A DNA stretch of 64,000 nt from Helichrysum umbraculigerum (GCA_949592205.1 CATIUR010000003.1:162863759-162927758), one strand, 5' to 3'; positions 38,229 to 50,975 are shown, numbered from the stretch's first letter. Notes: generated by a model from the sequence alone, not told the origin. Numbers and translations: made by a program.

Positions 38229-39634
38229 TACAAATTTGCTTATTGTGATTTAGCTGAAAGAGCTAATTTCAATTTTGGGTCATTGTTTTTTCTTTCTTTT
38301 TTACTTGCATTTGCATTCATATTTAATTTTGTTTATGATCTATTAATTGTAAGTGAACAAGCGCCATATTTCGTTGGTGCAAAGTTTCAACCAATGTGCT
38401 TACAATTACATCCGGGAAGTTATTTCCATACCTTACTCTTTTCTTAATATATCATCTATGACTTTTGAAGTGAAATACCTAATACAATTTCCAGATATGT
38501 ACCACACACTATATAGTATACCTCCTAAACAAAGAATTATTGTTGGTTTTCATGTCAATGAGAGATTGTATATTACTACGTAATACTTAAACTCGAGTCT
38601 CTCCCCTGTTATATTTTCATGCTTCTTTTTATGGATACATATAGTCTAGTACTCTTGGATTCGTTTCTGTTGCGTGTGACAACTACATGTGGTAATATGT
38701 GGGGCGGATGGGCTGGTTAACGGGTCAACATGGGTCCGATTTCAAATTTCAGTGGAGGTTACAATGAGATGTTTAGGTTAGCCCAACAACACTTTTTGTC
38801 CATTCAATGCGCTGATTAATTTTTTTTTACTAGATAATGCATTGAATGGGATTACACAAGCAATATTACTCTATATAAAGAATGTGATTACTGAATTTGA
38901 CTGGATAATGCATTGAATGAGATTACAAAAGCAATATTATTGTACTATAATGGGACATATGTAATATGTATATTAAAGAATGTGATTAGTAAATAAAGAT
39001 TTGTTGAGGTGGTTGCTAAAATGACATATTCATCTTTGTCTTCTCTATCTCATCCTTGACTATCAGAATCATCTTTTATTCTAATGATCAAGTATGATCC
39101 ATTACAAATTTGTCCATTATAGTTATCTAGATATGAAAGGGTCTATATTTACATATCCCTTTTTGTACTTTTTCCTATCTCCTACCCCTCACCCATCTAA
39201 TCAATCACATCATGCTTTTACTTTATATTTTCTGGGTATACCCCATCTTTTTCTAATTCCTACCTCTTGTTTAATCTACAACTGAATCTGATTTTGTACT
39301 AACTGAATCGATCTTAGATAAAACTGGACTGGAAAATGACTGAATGGAAACTGAAGATGGGCCAAGGGGTATCCCTGTAATTTTGGGGTATCTTTATAAT
39401 CTCCAATATGCAATAGGTAGCAATTTTAGTGAAATTGAACTACTCTATATTAGTGTTTGACTTGAAAAGGTTAATGAGTTTTTGTTGTTTCAGTTATTCA
39501 GTATGCTTTTTTTCTTTAAGACTTGCAAAAAAAAAATGATTTCTTTTACTTTGATTATTGTGCTATTTGATAGCAAAACTTTTAGTAGTTAAGGCTTCCG
39601 TAAAAAATTGTACTATGAATAAAACACAATGATC
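38229..39634. other. Intergenic DNA with a local tandem duplication
   Basis: No gene is seen. Two related copies containing GATAATGCATTGAATG and AGCAATATTA occur at about 38833-38895 and 38904-38993. The rest is AT-rich with no clear structure. Confidence 0.4.
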
Positions 39635-39664
39635 TCGCCCGCAATTTTGCGGGTTATGATCTAG
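39635..39664 (+). mobile_element. Helitron 3' terminus
   Basis: A 16-bp hairpin (CCCGCAA, loop TT, TTGCGGG) is followed by TTATGAT and CTAG, then a host T. This is a textbook Helitron 3' end. The element body lies to the left and may include the gene scraps at 36000-37900 and the MITE; the 5' TC end was not located. Confidence 0.65.
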
Positions 39665-39917
39665 TTTAGATTAAAACAAAAATTATATAAAAATTATATT
39701 TTTAAGCCTAACATAGTTTATCTATATAAAATTAAATTAGATCCAAATTAAACAACATGAAATAAGAAAACTCTGTGTTGAATTGAAGTCCAAAAGTATT
39801 TTGGTGATTTAGGGGTTTGTAAAAACTCCTAAATCTTTGTTAATCTTCTTTACACAATTTTTATGGGATGTTTTCTTTTGATAACTTCATATTGTGTAAA
39901 ATAATAATGGATACATT

Positions 39918-40544
39918 CATAGTTGACTCATGACTCGTACCGTGTCTCGTTTTCCCCGATTTTTTATCCGTGTATCGTATCGTGACTCGACTCGTAAGAG
40001 TCACGATCAAGCATTTTTATGTATACAAATTTATGATATCTATGTAAAAAGATAGTATTAGTTGATAATATAAGCACATTTTTACTATAATATTACAATT
40101 ACGCTAGTTTCGAGTCATAGACTTATAATTCAAACACCACAAAGTAGCTAAAAGGTGACTTTGAGATGAAAAACAAACTATTATTTGGGTTTTTTTCTTT
40201 TTTAGATAAAAAACTTCGACATTGAGATAAATTAAAACACCAAAATTGATTTTCCTTTTTCCAAAATATCTTTTAGAGGACTACTTTATTATTATTTAAT
40301 TTGTTTAAGTTGATTTTTAGTAGTTTAGGTGTGATTTGATTGATAGCCGAGTAAAAAACTATACACATCACGAATCGTACGAGACACGAGTCGATACGTC
40401 TCGGAACGAGTCAGACCGGAATTTGCGAGTCAGGCTACGAGTCAAGTAAACTTACGAGTCAAAATCCGATACGTCTCATTTTTGAGCAAAACCGAGACAT
40501 ATCGTACGAGTCGTCTCATGACTCGTACTAGGCTAACAACTATG
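39918..40544. mobile_element. Non-autonomous hAT-like element with ACGAGTC subterminal repeats
   Basis: Ends are CATAGTTG / CAACTATG, flanked by the 8-bp duplication GATACATT (39910-39917 and 40545-40552), as in hAT elements. Both subterminal zones are packed with GACTCGT / ACGAGTC motifs, many extended to CGTACGAGTC. hAT transposases typically bind such clustered subterminal motifs. The interior is AT-rich and non-coding. Confidence 0.75.
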
Positions 40545-40848
40545 GATACATTTAAATAAGTTAAATCAGGTACCTTGGATACGTACAATGACTTTAACTT
40601 CATTATTTACATGGATTTTTTTTTAATTATATTTATATTTAGATTTAGATAGATGTCATTGTTATGTAGATGTAGAATTCCTCATAGTTTTCAATGTTGG
40701 ATATGTTTATTTGAACTTAAAAGTGAATATATATACCTATTCTGTAAAATCTTTAGATATAATAGACAACCCGATAGGCTTTCAATTCACTTACTACATA
40801 ATCAAAATAATTAATTCAAAATAGTCTGCAGCACCAATAGGTTTGTTA

Positions 40849-41209
40849 GGGTCCGTTTACTTTTCACTTAATGGTCTGTTTTCATATACATCTTAATCCA
40901 GACAGATAAAATGCTGTTTCTTTTCCACTTAATCTGAAATGAATGTCTGTTTCTGAAATAGGAAGAAAAATGAAGTCCTTGTCAAAAAGAGGCACTTAAT
41001 GATATATATTCACATTTTTTTCACCATTTTTTCTTCAATAGAAATTAAACACGCCCTTTCTTGTTCAAATTTTATATCATTTAACTTCATCTTTTTGGTA
41101 AAAAAAAATTTTACATCTACTTAAACATCACTTGTTATAAACAGATATATTTATCCAAACAGACATCACATGCAAACAGCACTTAATAGTAAAAAAAGTA
41201 AACAGCCCC
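40849..41209. mobile_element. Tourist-like (PIF/Harbinger) MITE
   Basis: Ends are GGGTCCGTTTACTTTT and the near complement AAAAAGTAAACAGCCCC. It is flanked by TTA at 40846-40848 and 41210-41212, the target site of PIF/Harbinger elements. The 361-bp interior has no coding capacity. Confidence 0.75.
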
Positions 41210-41426
41210 TTAGAGAGTTCCTCAAAAGGAAAATATGCACATTTATTAGCACCCAAATTTTCCATCACACAAAATGAATATTGGAAGACATAAGATGGTC
41301 AAATCATCATATTTTGATATATCACAAGACAAAAAGGAATACCAAATAAGTTTTTTTTACTTGATATTTCACGAACCAAAAAGATATTTTCTTTAACGGA
41401 ACATGCTTATCTATAATTGTATATAC

Positions 41427-41531
41427 CTGCAGTGTCCTCTATCCCATAAAAACGTCCACCTCCTGAGCATGAACAATATGTTCCATTATTAACTGTATAA
41501 ACATTTGCTATAGAAAACCAGATGTACCGCG
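41427..41531 (-). pseudogene. Possible orphan exon of unknown gene
   Basis: Minus-strand acceptor (CTTCATACAG) and donor (TGCAG|GTATAT) bound a 105-nt frame reading RYIWFSIANVYTVNNGT, YCSCSGGGRFYG, IEDTAG. The family is not recognised and no partner exon was found. Short open frames with usable splice signals occur by chance, so this is weak. Confidence 0.2.
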
Positions 41532-42784
41532 CTGTATGAAGTAGAAACCTTCTTCGATCAACATGCATTCCAACCGATAATTAGCTAGGAAAAAAGTAAA
41601 ATGTGACAATCTCATGCTTACTTACAAATGAGTATGTAGGTATGGCCTTGGGATTGTATTTTATCTTCTCTAATGTATAGAATGGGTAAAATAATAATAG
41701 ACATGAAAAGTGAAATGAGTCAAATGGGTAGATCGAACTGAAAGTTGCCTATAAATCATTTTGATCAATATACTTACTGTATACTTATTGTAATTTGTAA
41801 GTGTATAACTTTTGCGTTAAAGTATAACAAACTAATTGTGCATATAAAGTTGAAAGATAATTTAGAAAGTTTATCTTGGGGCCAAGCCAACTTTGTCCCT
41901 TTTGGCCATCACAAGAAAATTAATAGATTCTACCCAACCGCCCACTTTTCACCTCTATGCATCTTTCGTGCATTCATGGGTCAATACAATAAAACTATCA
42001 CAAAAGAATCATACAGTTTAATAAAATAGTTTTACGGGATAGTTTCTTCCAATAACTGAATTGATGTCTTTGACTTGTTGCCCTTTTACCTTAGATTCAT
42101 TATCCACCCATTTGGCTTGTAAGAGATAGGAGTATAACATAACCCAACTCAATCATTTTATAGCTGCATCGACCTATAACTCAACCAATAAAAAAAAAAA
42201 GATGCAATTAGGACCGTAAGCATTGAGATTATAGGAATCAACTCATGGCTTATTAGAATGATATGATCACGGCAATGAGTCGTTGAAAGAAAAGGAAAAA
42301 CACCTAATATGATCACGGCTTATTGGAATTAATACTTAAGTTTAAAGAGTCGACTCGTGAGGCGTCAGAGTATAACAACTATGAATATATTAAAAGGCAA
42401 TTTATACAATATAAGTTTTCTTCTTTCTAAATAACGTAATAAAATTGAAAACTTTAAGGTTTATTATTTATATTTTTTAATTTTGTTAGACCTTTTTTAG
42501 AAATATATATTGTTTCGTGTAACAATTTATGTGCTAAGCTTATTAGTGTATTATAACAAAATGACTTTCTTCTATGCAACACATTTAGAATTCGTAATGT
42601 AGTTATATGATGCTATAGAATTTTTATGTTTAAAGAATAATTTCTTGATTTTATTTATAAAGGTAATGTGAGATTAATATATGTAACGTAAGAAGCTAGG
42701 AATCATTTAAACTAAATATTACTTATACTTAAATATTTATATCATTATGTATAGTTTCAGCATCAGTATCTTTTTAACTGTGAC
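41532..42784. other. AT-rich intergenic DNA, no gene seen
   Basis: No supported exon, RNA gene or repeat boundary. GAGTCGACTCGTGAGGCGTC near 42347 resembles the subterminal motifs of the hAT-like element at 39918 and may be a scrap of a relative. Confidence 0.4.
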
Positions 42785-43077
42785 ATGTTTAATTTTGATG
42801 ATTATAATTTAACGTTTTAAAATGAATAGTAAAAGTATAAGTAATTATTAATGAATGTATAGTTAATAGTTAATATAGTTAAAGTTAAAGTAATTAAATA
42901 AGAATAGTAAGGTTAATCAAGGGTAATTAGGGTTAAACTCTAAGGGCATTAAGGCCTTTTAGTTTGTGTTGACTTTGCTATTTAGGTAGTCATAATTAGA
43001 AGAAGAAATTAATGGTTTTAGTTAATTACCCTTAATCATTCAAATGCCAAGATTAATTTAAATTGATGTATTTTTAG
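42785..43077. mobile_element. Second copy of the 37904 MITE, inverted and end-truncated
   Basis: By eye this is the reverse complement of 37904-38228 with no mismatch noticed, but it lacks the first ~33 bp (one whole terminal repeat). The break falls at the inner edge of that terminal repeat. The right end (GATGTATTTTTAG) is intact. Confidence 0.75.
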
Positions 43078-44928
43078 TATGTCAACCTAGTTTAACTTTT
43101 TTTTTTTTTTTAATTATTAAGAGAGATTATATTTTTTATTTTTTAATTTAAGAAATTAATATATATGTGAGTTTGTTAAATGTAAAGTATTATAATTTAT
43201 ATATGTATAGCTTTAAGACCTGAGACAATACGAGTGACCAAATTGTAATTGTTATAGATATTTAATTGAATATGAGTGCATTCATTGCTAAAGATTGAAC
43301 TTGTCATATACAGAAAAGTTAATTTATAAATGCATATATCATATCTTCCAAATTTTTTTGGACTATTGAAATATTAAACAACCGGTTTTTTTATCGTAGA
43401 ATGTTCAACTACACTTGATTTTTAGAATCAATAATTTTTAAAAAAATGTTGATATCTATGTGGATCTATTGATATTAATATGAGGGAAAACGTAGAAAAT
43501 GATAGATCATATACATATATACATACAGAGTTAGAAATAAAGAATTATAATTAAGAAAATATTTGAATGGAATACATTTTTAGTTTAGATAGTACTGATT
43601 TTTGCTTTATTCATAAAGTAAATTCGTTAATATTTATAATATGTCGTGAAAGTTTTGTTCGTTTTTATTGTTGTATTATTTTATTTTATTTAATAGTATT
43701 ATAAGCGGAATTTTTTTATTAATAGACTTTAAACCCGTGTATATACACGGACCGTTGATTTATAATATAAAATATAGTATTTAGTATCTTGTTTTCCATA
43801 ATAAAGTGTGTAAGTTAATATGTATATTAAGCATTTTGTTAGATTTATGATAATACTACTTTATGTAAACGGATTTATATAAGTAGAGATTAAAAAATTA
43901 AAAGATTTTAAAACCAAGTCAGTGAAAAAATTTAATTATTTCAAGTCTATATTAACAATTTCAAGTTTTTTAAAATTGACTAAAATAAAAAAATTACAGA
44001 TCGATTTGGATAATGGTTTAATTAATGAATTATAACTCCTTTTTATATGTAAGTGAGTTTGGGATCTTATTTTAAAATTTACTAATATTAAAGGGCTTAA
44101 TTGATAAATTAAAACTTAATTGAATTGATGACATCATAAAGGTTTTTCCTATATATAATTTAAGATATTTAATAATATTTAATATTTAAAGGTTTATTAA
44201 ATGATGATTTCTTATTTAATGGGGTGTAGAGTGTAACATTATTATTTTTATTAATCTAACTTAATTATATATCGTTTGATCAAATTGAAAAACCCCATCG
44301 AATGGTTCAGAATCCTCCATGAAGTTTTGAATTAATTATTTATAAGATAAGATTTTAAATGTTGTATCCTATTATCTTTGTTTTGTTGTTTATCAATTAT
44401 AATCATGTCTAACTTCTTTACTAGTATTTGTTATGGAAGTTATTGAATAACTAAATAATGATTAGTTGATCTATAATCAATTGTTGATGTCACATTGATG
44501 CAAATAAAAAGATTAGTAGGAATAGTTAAAGAGTTTCTCATCGTACTTTAATTGTTGTACTTTTTCCTTTCTCTTAAGTTATTGAAAAACTAACTAACTA
44601 ACGATTGATTGAATTGTAACCAATAATTGAAATTACATTACAACACGTTAGAAAGTTGAATAATGAACTCATTTATTTATTATTTCGTAATCATTACCGT
44701 TATTGGTATTATTATTATTGAGATGGGATCATTAAAGTATGGGATTTTTCAAGAGAATGGAAGAACCAATCAAATTTCACCATTCTCATTAAAGATGGAG
44801 GGGTATTCCAGTCATTTACAAAATAATCCAGCAAAAATAGGGAAAATCAAAAACATAGAAAACTCAGATACAGATGAAAACTCACGCAAAAACTTCTTAC
44901 GGTTTTACATCTCATGATTGAAGAAGCT
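43078..44928. other. AT-rich intergenic DNA with a decayed Helitron-like end
   Basis: At 43735-43750 the palindrome CCGTGTATATACACGG is followed on the minus strand by GTTTAAAGT and CTAT, one base away from the CTAG expected of a Helitron 3' end. No gene is supported. Frames near 44663-44917 lack motifs. Confidence 0.4.
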
Positions 44929-45171
44929 AGGGTTTCAGAGTTCAAAATCGAGTGAACAAACAATATATTGAAGAAACAACGATTCATATTCAACATACGA
45001 ACATCGCATTACAGGTAATTTGCTGAGATCAGACACTTTTTAGGGTTCTACACTCGCGATTGCAGAATCTAGGGTTTCGGAGTTCAAAATCAAGTGAACA
45101 AACGAGTAATTGAAGAAACAACGATTCAGATTCAACGTACAAACATCACATTACAGGTAATTTGCTGAGAA
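44929..45171 (+). repeat. Tandem duplication of a leader-like segment
   Basis: Two copies of about 115 bp (44929-45030 and 45053-45171) share AGGGTTTC, GAGTTCAAAATC, GTGAACAAAC, TTGAAGAAACAACGATTCA and CATTACAG|GTAATTTGCTGAG. Each copy carries the same good splice donor. It may be the 5' leader of a TE gene or of a decayed host gene. Confidence 0.6.
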
Positions 45172-46280
45172 TCTGTAAAACAATCTCGTGAATAGAGCTG
45201 CAATATCTCGTGATTAAAACTTTAATTTCATCAAATTGAAGCTTGAAAATTCATCTGATATTATGTTATTAGTAAACAAATGCAACGATTAAACCTACAA
45301 TGTTGCATTAGATGTGATTTGTTGTGATTTCTTTGAAAATTTCATAATCGAGATCATGTAACTGATGACATGATTTCAGCGATTAAAAGATGTAGTTTCA
45401 CTTGGTAAAAGTTGTGTATTCATCTAATTGAAGGTATGATTTCGAATTGATTCATATTACGTGATTTTGTTGATATCTGCTATTTTTATATTTTTTAAAT
45501 TGATATACTTATAATGAACATGATTTGTAGTTTCTGGAAATCATTGATTATAGGTCCATTAATGAACACAATGTAGTTGATATAACATGTATATGTGATC
45601 CTTCTGATGTAGTTGTTAAAGAAAATAAATCAAACACAGGTAACAAAATATAAAATAAAATTAATATTTAACACATGTGATATCTTATGCTATGAATCTT
45701 CTATGATATGAAGGTTACGGAAGATATGAGTAGTTGAAGAGTGAACAGGATAAGGTAAGAGAGATTAGTAAATTGAAGAAGGTGCAGGGATGAATTGAAG
45801 AAGATTGATTGGAATACAGCTTAAGCATTTCGAATGGGTAAAAGAATGGTTGAAATTGAGAAAGATTGATTGGAATTCGTGGGTTAAGGACCCTAAATTA
45901 GTAGGTGCATAGATGGGTAGCAGTTTGATTTAAAACAGCAGGGGTATAGGTTCATAACAGCAACTAAAATGGATCCTTGTGTATTGTGTTGGTTCGAGTT
46001 GGTAGAAGCAAGATATATATGCGATTATTATCTAGGAGTGGCTGGAGTGTATGTGGGCACTGGGAAGGTGGTACGCTTGACTAAATATTGTGATATGTCT
46101 CAATTGTATGTAGTTTGTGGGTCATATGTGTATGTATAATAATGTATCATGGTTGGTGATGTATATATGTTATACTGCATATAATATGTATCTTTGAAGT
46201 GCGATTGGTAATAAAATTTCTTTGTTTTCTTATAGTAATGAAATAAGTCAAAAAGTGTGAAAATGTGGAGAGTTGGTAAA
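45172..46280. other. Intergenic or TE-derived DNA, no gene seen
   Basis: Purine-rich stretches (GAAGATTGATTGGAAT repeated near 45800 and 45865) but no supported exon. Confidence 0.35.
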
Positions 46281-48412
46281 AAAATTATAACAAACACATG
46301 TGGTACTTCTTTGTAACACATGTGTTAGTTCTCTATAACACATGTGTTTAGGTCAGTAACACATGTGTTTAGGTCAGTAACACATGTGTTAAATCAGTAT
46401 AAAACATGTGTTAATTCTTCATAACACATGTGTTAATTCTACATTCCAGATTACTGTATAAAATGGGTTAAACCACTGTGAAGATATAGTCACCACAAAT
46501 GCAGTTTATAATTTTGTGAACATGTAACACATGTGTTGTAATTTATTGACAAACCCTACAAAATACGGAATATGTATAAAATAAAACATTTGTTAATGTT
46601 CGATAACACATTTATTAGTGGCTGGTAATTAATGAACATTTGTTATTACAAATCCGAAATTGTAGAGGTTATTAATGAACATTTGTTAATGTTCGATAAC
46701 ACATGTGTTAGTGGCTAGTAACACATATGTTATTGGTTATAGCACATGTGTTAGTGGATACTAACACATGTTTTAGTAGATTGTATCACGTGTTTTAGTA
46801 TACGGTGTTAGTGTTATGCAACACGTGTGTCATGACTATCAATGATACGTTACTATTAAACATGTGGCATATGTATTAGTGTTCAGTAACACATATGTTA
46901 GTGATAGGTAAACACATGTGTTACTTGTTATTCAATTGCTAGTGTTCTGTAATACATGTGTTAGTAGTTTGATAACACCGTGAGTTAATGATTTGGTACA
47001 CATATGTTACATACAACATGGGTACAGAAAATGAAATTAATGAAAACTAAAACCATACTGGTATGAACAAATGTACTTGAGTACAACGTATGTTAACAAA
47101 ATTGTTAGTGCTCTCTAACACTTGTGATATTGGTTCTGTAACACATGTGTTAGTGCTTGGTAACACATGTGTTAGCAGTTGATAACACATGTGTTAGTGG
47201 GTTGGTAACACACATGTTAGTGGGTTGGTAACACATGTGTTAATGGGTTGGTAACACATCCGTTCTGTAACATACATCAGAAGTAAATAAATAAATGATA
47301 AACCAACATTCAAATGATTTACTAAAACTGTTATGAACAAACGTACTTGGTTACGTCGTATTAAACCAACCCGATTGCAAAAATAAAACATGACCAAAAA
47401 CTGTTATGAACCAAATGCACTTGATTTACATCACTCAATAATAAACTCACACTAGTTCAGATGTTGCATCTAGACATTTTCTTTTAATTTGTACAGAAAG
47501 TGTTGCACACATCTACCCTTGCTTATACACCTCCTCATTGTATTTGCAAACAGCAACAAGAACTTGATCTTGAAGTAGAATCCATAATCCTTCGATGACT
47601 AGATCTTGGTTTTTACCCAAGTTGAACACCAACAAGAAAAAGTGTCGATCTACCATGACCGAAAAGAAAACCTGTCAATAACACATGTGATATTCAAACA
47701 TAATCAACAATAGAAGATACAAGAAGGCATATAACATTAAAAATAGATTCAAAAGTTTAAATATTAGAATAAAAAAGAAAGACATACAAGTTCAATCCCT
47801 CGCATATACATGCGAACTGAATCTTTAGCAAGCCTCATCTTGGTCGACTTTTTGAAAGCATCTTTCTTGTTTTCATATGACATATGATTATCAATCATTG
47901 AATCCCGCTGATTTATAACATTACAAATAAAAATACATAGCATTCAAAAACAATAAAAAATTAAAAGGAAAAAATAATATATCGATTTAGAAAGAAACAC
48001 TTACAAACATCATGGGTGGAAAGAATAATCTACGAGGGCCGCCAGATGGTCTAAATTGCTCTTCGTAGTTCAATAAAGCAGCCCAACTGTCAACCACAGT
48101 TATGTCCCAACGTCGGGAGATTTGACCATGTATAGTTTCAAATCAGTTTTCCCATCCTGTATTACAGTAACATCAAATAAAAACACTTTAACAAATTCTA
48201 ACATGTGATATTTAGATAACAATCAAGTAAATTCAACAGAACACATGTGTTATTAGATAAAAATATTGAACTTACAACTTGTCGCCTTGATTTTTGAGCA
48301 TCTATCATGATAAGCCAATCCATGTGTACATAATAATAAAATGGATTGTTATGGAGAAGTAAAAATAGCACATATATTAGTAACGATTAACACATGTGTT
48401 ACAAATAAATAA
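46281..48412. repeat. Dispersed array of the palindrome AACACATGTGTT
   Basis: Fourteen exact copies of the 12-bp palindrome were counted, twelve of them between 46315 and 47245, plus at least ten one- or two-base variants (for example AACACATATGTT, AACACGTGTGTC). Copies are often followed by AGT or AAT, and spacing varies from about 20 to over 100 bp. It is not a fixed-period satellite and not CRISPR-like. The core CACATGTG is an E-box and includes CATGTG, a NAC-type core. Confidence 0.85.
47513..48156 (-). pseudogene. Ulp1-type (C48) peptidase fragment of a TE gene, broken
   Basis: Three exons join in frame on the minus strand: 48156-48005, 47907-47788 and 47671-47513. They read WEN-stop-FETIHGQISRRWDITVVDSW, then LLNYEEQFRPSGGPRRLFFP, then RLAKDSVRMYMRGIEL, then VFFSVMVDRHFFLLVFNLG. 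The DRHFFLLVFNL segment matches the catalytic-His strand of Ulp1/SUMO-protease-like domains found in many plant Mutator-like and related TE genes. A TGA stands where the family usually has Trp (48142 area). The frame ends (TAG) before any catalytic Asp or Cys is reached. It is therefore unlikely to be active. Copies of the AACACATGTGTT repeat lie in the introns and on both sides. Confidence 0.6.
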
Positions 48413-49548
48413 CACAACAAATGTATGGTTAATTAATCGCCAATCTGCATCCTACTCTCATAGTCTAACACTGAACTATGCCTAGTCATATACAAATAGC
48501 ATGAAAAATCAAAAACAACATTTAGATGAATTCATGGAATCTTTTTATCATCCATTTAGTTAATAGCATGCTACAAAATTCAGCTAGGCATATAATCAAA
48601 CACCTGGAGTGCGTAACATATGGAACACAACAAAAATGAACTTTCATTATGCTGCAATTACCTGATAGTAACGAGTATCATATACATATAGATACAACAA
48701 TAATAACTTAAGATCATGTGAAAGGCATACAATCCATTAACATACTGCCATTTAAGTAAAAATCAAGTAACTAGGCTTTCATAAGCAATGACTTCAAACC
48801 AAAATAATCCATAGCTACAAATTAAGGATCATCTTACTAAGAGGAATCAATTGCAATGGAGTCGCTGGAATAACTGACCTAGCAGCGTGTTACGAAGCTC
48901 TTTCACCCTTATTATCCATGGTTTACACCTTCGAATCGGATGAAATATAGCAAAATAGGGTAAAAATCGATTTAGGGCAAAAATTTGAGTAAAAACACAA
49001 TTTCACGGATCAAAATAACCGCGAGGTTGAGAAGATTACAAATATCAAATTTATATTTGATAAATCGTAAGATTAATCCTAGAATTGGAAGAAGTGTGGA
49101 TTAGGGTTTATGTGGGAGAGAAAGGAAGGAGCGAGCAGAGAGAAAAAGAATGAACAGTGTGAGCATCTGGATTGTTTTGTGTGTGTAAAATTACAACATT
49201 GCCCCTCCGCCCAAAAACATAATACAATGCAAAAAAAAATTAATCAAATGCTGAAAATAATATAGACCCTTGATTTTGATGATCTAACGGCTATAATGCA
49301 TCCTCCCATCCTCTCTAAAAATGATGTACTGCAATGAACTTTTCTCTCTATTATCGATGTAATAATTGTTATTAGTATGATTAAAAAGGTTCTCTAATTA
49401 CTTGAACTATTATTGTTGTACGGAAAAATGCACTAATTTTTGTGAGAGTTATTGAATATTAATTGATGATTAATATATTTTTTTAATCATAATATATGAT
49501 TAACTAATATATAAGTTGTAACTAATAATTTATATTACATATTACATA
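48157..49548. other. TE-derived DNA upstream of the Ulp1 fragment
   Basis: Two more AACACATGTGTT copies lie at about 48240 and 48389. A minus-strand ATG near 48918 (MDNKGERAS) closes at once, so the 5' end of the TE gene is not preserved in readable form. The segment GATCTAACGGCTATAATGCA near 49281 looks like a TE end but could not be paired. Confidence 0.35.
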
Positions 49549-49580
49549 CTAGTAAACTTCTAGGCTGTGCGATGCACAAC
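49549..49580 (-). mobile_element. Helitron-like 3' terminus
   Basis: Minus strand: hairpin TGTGC, loop ATC, GCACA, then GCCTAGAAGTTTA, then CTAG|T. The element body would lie to the right of 49552. Its 5' end was not found and may be beyond the nested elements at 50225-52271. Confidence 0.45.
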
Positions 49581-50975
49581 CCAATCTCATAAATGTTAAT
49601 TCTAAATTTGCAATGTTACAAATATATTATTTTTTTAAATGATAGTTGATAAACGGAAAACAAGAACTTATATGTCTTCTCTTCAACAATTGTAAAACAC
49701 ATACACCATTTCAAGTGTGTCTGATTAACGTTAAATCTTGAGTTATTTGGAGAGAAACATTACCAAAGAACTTTGGAGTTCGAGATTGAGTCTGAATGTT
49801 GACACGTAAACAGGAAAAATGAGTTGTGATTCGTACGACTTTTAAAAATAATTATAAAATAATCTTAAATTAAATGAAATGTAAATTAAAAAAGGGAATG
49901 AGGTAATAAATAGATTTATCAAATATTCATTATTCACGGTATATTAATTTAAACAAAATTATAGACGGTATAGAAAACTATTAAATAATTTTTTGAAAAA
50001 TTTAAAAGTTGTTTTAAGGTTTGAGATGTGTTTCTTTTTAATGTTAAAGATTTTAACATGTGAAAAGAATTAATAATGGATGTATTCAATTTTTATGTTA
50101 ATTATTAAGATTATAAGTAGTATATTATTGTTTAATTTTAAGTTTATTTATTAGTTTTATTTTTATATGACATATAAAATGAATTAACAAAAGAAAACTA
50201 ACTAAGAAAAATTAATGCCACACGCAATGTTTTTAAAATCGGTTAGACCAGACCGGTCGAACCGGATTTTGAGACGAAAACGAGCTGCAGAGAACCGGTT
50301 TTGAAGAAGAACAAGGAAGTAATTAGCTCGGCCGATTTTCCGGTTTAACCCGGTTCAACCGGAACCAGATATCAGTAGGAATCGGATCTCTCTGACTTCT
50401 TTAATAATAATATAATACATGTAATAAAAAATAGGTTTTAATTGGAAAAAAAATTAAGAACACTCACTCTATTCTCTCTCTCGTTCACGCTCCCACCCAA
50501 CTCCCAAAAGTCTAAAAAGTGTCTAGCCAAATCCGGCATCCACCCACCGCCACCGCTCGCCTCCACCCAACTGCTTCCTTCTCCGGACAATTCCGGCCAA
50601 ATTAAAAGCGTGTATCCAGAAAGATCCCGCCACCTTGTGCCGCCTCCTTCTCCGGCCGACCTTCTCTCTCTCTTTCTACTGTCGTTTTTCGGCAACGGTG
50701 GTGGTGTTAAAGAAGTGACTCATAGTTGCGGCGGTGGTGGTGTAAAAGAGATGTTGGGTTCGTTTTTTAAAAGTGATCTTTTAAAAGAAATAAAGAGACT
50801 CTTTGAAGGTGCAGTGAAGTTAGTAACTGATAGAATTGAAAAATACACATGAGTGTGTACTTGTTTTAATATACAATAATAATAACAATAATAATAATAT
50901 TTAAATATATATATATATAGTACCAATCTAAATGTGAGGTGACAGGATAGCAAACAGGAAAGATTCGTTCCCTTA

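Noticed and set aside
46281..47260. CRISPR-like look of repeated 12-bp palindromes
   Set aside because: Spacing is irregular, spacers are often repeats themselves, there are no cas genes, and the DNA is eukaryotic.
50438..50852. Overlapping open frames (136 and 85 codons) on both strands
   Set aside because: Pro/Ser-rich and Gly-rich mirror frames inside a TIR element; no motif and no splice context.
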